64,000 nucleotides of DNA from Endomychus coccineus (lineage: Eukaryota > Arthropoda > Insecta > Coleoptera > Endomychidae), in the NCBI GenBank assembly GCA_958510875.1, contig OY294067.1:141713846-141777845 (forward strand), read 5' to 3'. Positions 58,351-64,000 of this stretch are shown one piece after another; within the stretch, counting starts at the first letter, position 1, and every line of letters starts with the position of its first letter. The position numbers and the translations under genes were made by a program. The notes under the pieces are model-generated. The model had not been told where the DNA came from, did no database searches, and saw only the letters and a program-made list of their open reading frames with translations.

Positions 58351-58458
58351 AGGAAATGAATCCATCAGAGACGGTCAACTACAAAGCCAACCAAATCTCA
58401 AGATCTCCAAGGGAGCTCCAAAAATTATTTCCCTGATTTTTCATTTCAATCAGGGAGG

Positions 58459-59580
58459 AGATACGTTCCTGTACAACGTAGAACACCCCATAATGCTGAT
58501 TCAGCTTATATATATAAACATATTCAAATCCAATATAAATACATTCTTGTATTCAATGTTGCCTTGTAGTCCAGTCATTTAAGGCATTTTTCTGTCCGAA
58601 TTTCCGCGAGATCTAATTTTGGTCTATTCTTATGTATTTTGACACGCTGAACACGATGGTGTAGATTAAATTTGAATTAACCCTGTACTCGAAAAACTAT
58701 GTCCATTTTTTGTACCCGAAAATGGTCATTTTTTGTTGGAAAAATTAATACGCAATTTTTGGCTTTGGCCTTGAGTCGATTCGAGGTTGTGGGCCCAAGA
58801 TAGGGCCCATTTAGTGTGTTTTTTGGCACATTGAAAAATTGAGTATATGTCAAAGAGTTTTTGTTTTTCCATACTCTGTTTTGGTGGAAAGATAGTATTT
58901 TTATTCCACTTCTATTTAGTTTTTGGTATTTCGACCCATCTCATTTTTTGGCGTCACAATCGGCCATTTTAAAAAATCCGTATTTTGCGAATTTCAGACG
59001 AAATGCTAGTGTTATCAATCTAAAACTGAAATTGTTCGATAGATTTCATCATTCTGACTATAATATCCAAAATTGATAGTGATAGGCCAAAATACTAAAA
59101 ACCAAATAAAAGAGGAATAAAAATACTATCTTTCCACCAAAACAGAATATGTAAAACAGAAACTCTTTGACATATACTCAATTTTTCAATGTGCCAAAAA
59201 ACACACTAGATGGGCCTTATCTTGAGGCCACAACCTCGAATCGACTTGGGACTGAAACCAAAATCGCGTATTGATTTTTTCAACAACTTTTGTTCGAAAC
59301 ATTTTTCCATAAAACCGATAGTTTTGCCTCAAAACTCAAAAAATCGAAAAATGGCCATTTTCGGATCCAAAAAATGGTTCATCCAAATTTAAGCTACACC
59401 ATCGTGTTCATCGTTTCAAAATACATAAGAATAGACCAAAATTAGACCTCTCGGAAATTCGGACAAAAATCGTCGATTTTCCTCCTTAAATGTCTGGACT
59501 ATTGTGTTGTTACACTAATATAAATGTATTTCATTAATAAAGTTTAAAAAAACTCAAAAGTGAGTTCGATAAATTTGATT
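58459..59580 (+). repeat. 3' LTR of the env-only element, interrupted
   Basis: The halves 58,459-58,566 and 59,502-59,580 together match the 5' LTR; the break is the foldback insertion. Confidence 0.85.
58567..59501. mobile_element. Foldback (palindromic) MITE, TAGTCC family, inside an LTR
   Basis: 935 bp, almost fully palindromic. The ends are TAGTCCAGTCATTTAAGG and the complement of TAGTCCAGACATTTAAGG. Inner mirror blocks include TATTCTTATGTATTTTGA and CATATACTCAATTTTTCAATGTG. A TTG duplication is possible. Because it interrupts a recognisable LTR, its borders are exact. It shares the end sequence and GGGCCC-rich style of the 5.2-kb element. Confidence 0.85.
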
Positions 59581-59584
59581 GTGA

Positions 59585-62190
59585 TGAAAAACAAAGTAGT
59601 AAAAGTGTATCAATATGATAATTTATTTCAAAATAACGACTTCCACCATCGATATATTTTATTACATTCCCTATATTTTATTTTACTTGTTAGCATTTAC
59701 CTGTTGTAATATATTTCTTATCGTATAAAAGAGAATTAATATCAATTGCTCGAAGTAATCTCGAAGTAGCCAATTGCAATTAAATACTACAAGCTGTGAA
59801 ATGTAATACTGAAGTGAAGCACCTACCACCTAAGGAACATTTGTGATAAAATATCAAAGATGGAAGGAAGAGTAATATTGGAAGTGCTGTCTGTGCGTTT
59901 CATTATAAATAGTCTCAAACTGCTGATGCGAAATCACACAGAAATCGTTTTCTCCATCCGTCGCTTTACTTCAACAAGTAAATTATCGCAGTTTGACGTT
60001 TTCTGTTTACGATATCATCATAACATAAATGTATTAAGGTTTAGAGCAAACTGCTTCCACACACTTCCTCGTGTCATCAGTGATAATATCATGGTTTTCA
60101 TCCGTGATTGATGTAGTTCAATTAATCTTTTTATACATTTACAGTACAATTTTTTGCAGAAAATGATTGGAATTTTTGAAAGTAAACTGATATTCACATG
60201 TACAGGATGATCCAAAGTTGGCGCCTAAGGTCTACTACAGCTAAAGTGAAAAAGATAATTAAATGCTGAACCTGGAATGTATGATAACCTGATGTACCTT
60301 TTAGCTAAAAGAGCAAAAATTATTCCAGACTGGCCGTAGTGAGGTCGTCAGAAACGGTTTGATAGCAATATACCATTATTTCCTTACAGTTGGGAAGCTC
60401 TCAGTATTGTGAATAACTTTTATTGGAAACAATTTTTCCTATCTAGTTTTGCTCAAAAGTTACAGGGCTACAAAGTCAAAAAATGCCTCATTCAAGAAAT
60501 TACGCCAACAATCAAGTTTTCCATGGAAACAATTGACAATTGTTTCAAATACAGACAAGGCGATTGTGAATATGTCAAGTTAATTGTAATCCGTCATTGC
60601 TTATAATGAATATTGTTAACTTTTTGAACCTCTTAATGTAATAAATTGGAATTAGGGAAATCGTAGCTTCTCATTATTAAGGTGGCCTGTGGTATGTGCG
60701 ATAATCTTATCGAGTTAAGGCGGTAATGTTAGTCTGGATTGAAACAATGAAAGTCTTTTGCCGCCGAAGATATGAGCCGATACTCTGTACTCACACGAAG
60801 GTGTTATCAATAAAAACTATGACATCAGCGAAAACAGGGAGCTGGGAATAAAGGTATAATCGGGTTGAGAAGTAAGGGGGTATAGAGGCTGTGCTGTTTT
60901 GATAAAACTCTTTCTTCAAGAGGGAATAAGGCAGTCCGGGCCGGTCCATACTCAAGACGCGTATCATTAAAGCCGAAGTAAATTCATTCATTTCTCAAAA
61001 GGATAAAATTTGGTGATTAAGGTGTAATGTGTTAATTAAATTAAATTGTTAAGTAGTTCAGTTCAGAGGACAGCCGGGGACTCCGATGTGTTATCATCGT
61101 TAAAATAATTAAATTCGTTCTATATCATTGGCACCGACTTGACCGGTGAGTTAAAAGTAGTGAGTGTTAGGGGAAGGTTAAACAACAAGGGGGGTAAGTC
61201 TTAGATCTAGATAATTACAAAATACAACTGTTTGGGTTGGACTGATACTGCATAATTTCCGCTGAGTAGAGTATTAATGTGGTAAAGGGTTGTAAGGGAC
61301 TTTTGTTTGAGATTCAATCCAGAAACCACTATTCCTTTGTTTACGTTTTCACAACGGTAGAGGTTAGTAACAATTTAGTTTAGTTGTAATATTCTCTAAA
61401 TATCCATATAATTATATTTCGTCATACTAAAATTATTGACAATAAATCCAGGTCATAAGTCGATTGGTTTGATTTAATAAATGAAACAACCCAAAGTTTA
61501 CCTATAAAGTGATAAGCATTGATAGTATCGGAGGGTTCCTGCTTAACCTCTTAAAAAAAGTAGGTGGTGGCAGCATATCATAATAATGAATAAAGTAGTT
61601 GAAAGTTAAGATTAATTGCCTGAATGCAAATTCCGATTATTTGCTGGAAGCCGTGAGGACACGCACTACCAAAGGAGCGCTGTGAGGTTGACAGTGGAGA
61701 GGGTCAGTAGTAGAAAGTTAATAAATTACAACAATTAAAACAAAGTAATGGGTGTATATTACATTAAAATGTATACACATAAGGAAAAAGTTAATATGGT
61801 GTTGGTACGAGAGCTGTCCAGTTGCATAACGGCAAATATCTTGGATGTCAGGTCTCCGATGCAAAGGTATTTCTTAGACTGCAACGAAGTTTGAGAAAAC
61901 CAGGTTGCATTTTCATCCCGAAAAGGTGGAACTATTGCTAGAAGTATATGTGATTATAAGATGATTTGCAATATTTCGAATATAATACTCAGGCAACCGT
62001 GGCGGAAATTAAATTCTTCTGTGCAGCGAGTTTCAAGAATTAAAAATATAATCAACATTATTATGATGATGTCATCATTTCAGGTCGTCGGCGGATGAAA
62101 TCCATTGAAACGAAGGGTTACGTCATCACCATTGCTACGGGTATTATTTTGTGTTAACTGTGACCACTGATCAATGACAACGAACAAAAC
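59585..62190. other. Intergenic, no confident feature
   Basis: Short frames only. A minus-strand frame at 60,991-60,791 ends 'LPVFADVIVFID', faintly like a LINE 'FADD' box, but the rest does not support it. GGTGGCAGCAT near 61,565 has no LTR next to it. Confidence 0.35.
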
Positions 62191-62800
62191 AGAGAGTTGC
62201 CCCCACTAAACATTGTGAAAATGTTTTACCACTCAGCAGCACGCATTCGAGATTCTAATGTGGCTACATGGTCCACCAATTATTTTATTAAGTTAACAGT
62301 TATTGAAATGTGTCTAAAATTTGAACTCAGTATGAGAAACGATAAAAGAAATTATTTATTCTGGAATATACAACGAAATCAACACATTCTAATGAATTGC
62401 TTAGGTTATCGAGGGAAAAAGTTATACTTTAAAAAGGGTATTATAATAAGGTTGTTGAAGAAAAACCCTATATTGATCATTTTGAAATTTGTGATACGGC
62501 AGATGAAAGATAGACATATTATGTTTTGGATGCAATTGATCGAAGCATTATTGATGCAAATGCGAACACCTGAAGTTATCGAGCTATGTGAAATGTTTTC
62601 TTTGATGAATTTATTATGATGAAATATTGTGAGTATGAAAAAATGTAAGAATGACGTAGGTACTGTAGAATTGTTTGAAATCACAAAATAAACAATTGAA
62701 ACATTCAATAGAAGAGCTGGAATCTTTAATGTTGACGGTAAAAGGATAAGCCGAAGAAGAGCGTCAAAGAGCTGAGGAATGTGAACACAGACGATGTACA
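62190..62800 (+). other. Unassigned coding-like region
   Basis: An open frame of 140 codons (62,197-62,619) is followed, in another frame, by a Glu-rich heptad stretch ('KQLKHSIEELESLMLTVKG', then 'AEEERQRAEECE'), which looks like a coiled coil. I recognise no family. It may be a decayed gene with a coiled-coil C-terminus. Confidence 0.25.
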
Positions 62801-63260
62801 GATGACTCGAACAAGTCACAGACGTCATAACGGTGCAACTATTCACAGTTCTTAAACGTGACAGATGACTCAAACACGTGACAGATGTCATGACCCTCGT
62901 CTAGGATCTGTACAAATAGTCTGTATCTTCAACATTGACCCCCTTTCTGAAAACAATCTCTATAGTCCACAGACGTCAAAGAATTTTTAACAAATGATAG
63001 TTCATCGTTTGACATACGCCACCATGACAGTTCATTGTTTGTCATACACCCGCTATGACAGTTCATCGTTTAACGTACACCCGCCATGACAGTTCACAGA
63101 TATTCTAATACCTCATAATATACGCTCCATAGTTCTACACCCTCAAGTTCTGTGGCTGGGTTAGCTGCACCTAGATCGGATATTTCGCGGTCAATACGGT
63201 CGAAGGTAGCGGACTGTATCTACTTGAATCATCTGTTTCATCGCAAATGAGTTCAATTGC
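62800..63260 (-). repeat. Inverted copy of the 9.4-10.1-kb dispersed repeat
   Basis: Contains CCATGACAGTTCAT units (three to four between 62,995 and 63,090) and GTTAGCTGCACCTAG, the complements of blocks at 9.45-9.7 kb, plus 'GATGACTC(G/A)AACA' units like those near 10.0 kb. Confidence 0.6.
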
Positions 63261-64000
63261 TGACTGAAATCGTTGGAGCAACTGTGATTTGAGTTTTGGG
63301 ATAGATGGAAAGGACTAGCTTTGATTGTATTGCTGTTGCATTTCCAATTCACTCCAAATTCTTCAAAGATTCGATTTCGTCATGCTGCCCGTGACGATGA
63401 AAACCATCCGACTCGGTGGACTTATGTTTCCGTTAGAACGTACTGTAATTGTTTTCTCCAATATATGCTGTAATCTTAACACTTCGTTGACTTCAGATTA
63501 TATTAAACAACACAAAAACAATGGAGTATAATCGATTGAGTGAATAAAATTCAAATAAACCCAATTGTCACTGAATTCGTTGCTATCGATCTCGTTATAT
63601 TCGGGAAATTCGCTCTCTACGACCATCCAAGTTAATTCTGAGACGGTTGCGCTCCGAGTATCGAGATATCGCTTTTCTTTCCTCCAAAACAATAACTTGA
63701 AATTTCCGAAATGTCACGCATACACTTTGAGTTTCAAAAAGGAAATAATGATGCATTATTTGTTTATATTGTCTATGGAGCTTTAATGTACTACTGATGA
63801 ACAAGTGACTGCGACATCTATATATGGAACTGGAATGAAGGTAGCAGTAGGTAATCGTTTAACACATACATTATTTTTGACAATTATTTTTTGAAATTTC
63901 TTGAAAATAACTAATGATCCTACATTTGTGTGAATTCTTCAGGATATAATAACTTTATCTACTTCTATCAGAGTAACAGAATGAACCAACATTTTGAACA
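63261..64000. other. Window end, nothing recognised
   Basis: Short overlapping frames on both strands around 63,500-63,800 show no family motif. Confidence 0.4.

Larger units (their letters stand above)
56465..59580 (+). mobile_element. Errantivirus-like element, env kept, gag-pol lost
   Basis: LTRs at 56,465-56,655 and 58,459-59,580 share ACGTTCCTGTACAACGTA and CTGATTCAGCT. A GTGA duplication flanks the element (56,461-56,464 and 59,581-59,584). TGGCGCAGTCG follows the 5' LTR, and an AGGGAGGAG polypurine tract precedes the 3' LTR. The 1.8-kb interior holds only env-like sequence. The 3' LTR carries a 935-bp foldback insertion. Confidence 0.85.

Noticed and set aside
60791..60991. LINE RT motif 'FADVIV' on the minus strand
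   Set aside because: A single short resemblance without other RT blocks.

Overview
The window looks like an insect nuclear genome, AT-rich and heavily loaded with transposons. The host gene is an intron-containing nicotinic acetylcholine receptor alpha subunit of the insect alpha1 type. Around it lie insect-style errantivirus-like LTR elements, Penelope-like elements, Tc1/mariner, hAT and Helentron remnants, and an intact Polinton/Maverick (adintovirus-like) element. I cannot name the species or the order.

Host gene. One receptor gene runs on the minus strand from 44,604 to 11,439. Seven pieces (six coding exons plus a short untranslated part of the first exon) join in frame with canonical splice sites into a 552-residue subunit. 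Its introns hold most of the window's mobile DNA. An errantivirus-like element (35,735-43,053) sits in the intron between the signal-peptide exon and a 45-nt exon. A 13,000-bp Polinton (21,265-34,264) sits in the next large intron, in the same orientation as the gene.

Polinton. It has perfect 6-bp target duplications (GAAGTA), about 1.73-kb terminal inverted repeats, and intact minus-strand genes: packaging ATPase, a DUF8207-like protein, a fibre-like coiled-coil protein, a DDE integrase with chromodomain, a phospholipase A2/pX-like protein, an adenain-type protease, a minor capsid protein, a small ORF and a double-jelly-roll capsid protein. Together these form a virion assembly and integration module. 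No protein-primed DNA polymerase is present. The PLA2/pX and protease frames meet at an A-AAA-AAC heptamer. The inverted repeats carry tRNA-like arrays with Pol III box A/B signals. An older, different Polinton has left at least three capsid or ATPase fragments in the window.

Region by region. 0-11 kb: P/THAP-like, Ty3/gypsy, foldback, LINE and hAT remnants. 11.4-16.2 kb: 3' half of the receptor gene. 17-20 kb: a LINE split by a Penelope-like inverted insertion, then a Polinton fragment. 21.3-34.3 kb: the Polinton. 34.3-44.6 kb: LINE remnant, receptor exons, errantivirus-like element and a Helentron helicase-endonuclease fragment. 45-50 kb: a MITE and a 3.6-kb inverted-repeat element. 50-56 kb: Penelope, LINE and hAT remnants. 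56.5-59.6 kb: a second errantivirus-like element that keeps env but lost gag-pol, with a foldback element in its 3' LTR. 59.6-64 kb: mostly anonymous sequence.

All calls come from reading the sequence and translations by eye; no searches were run.
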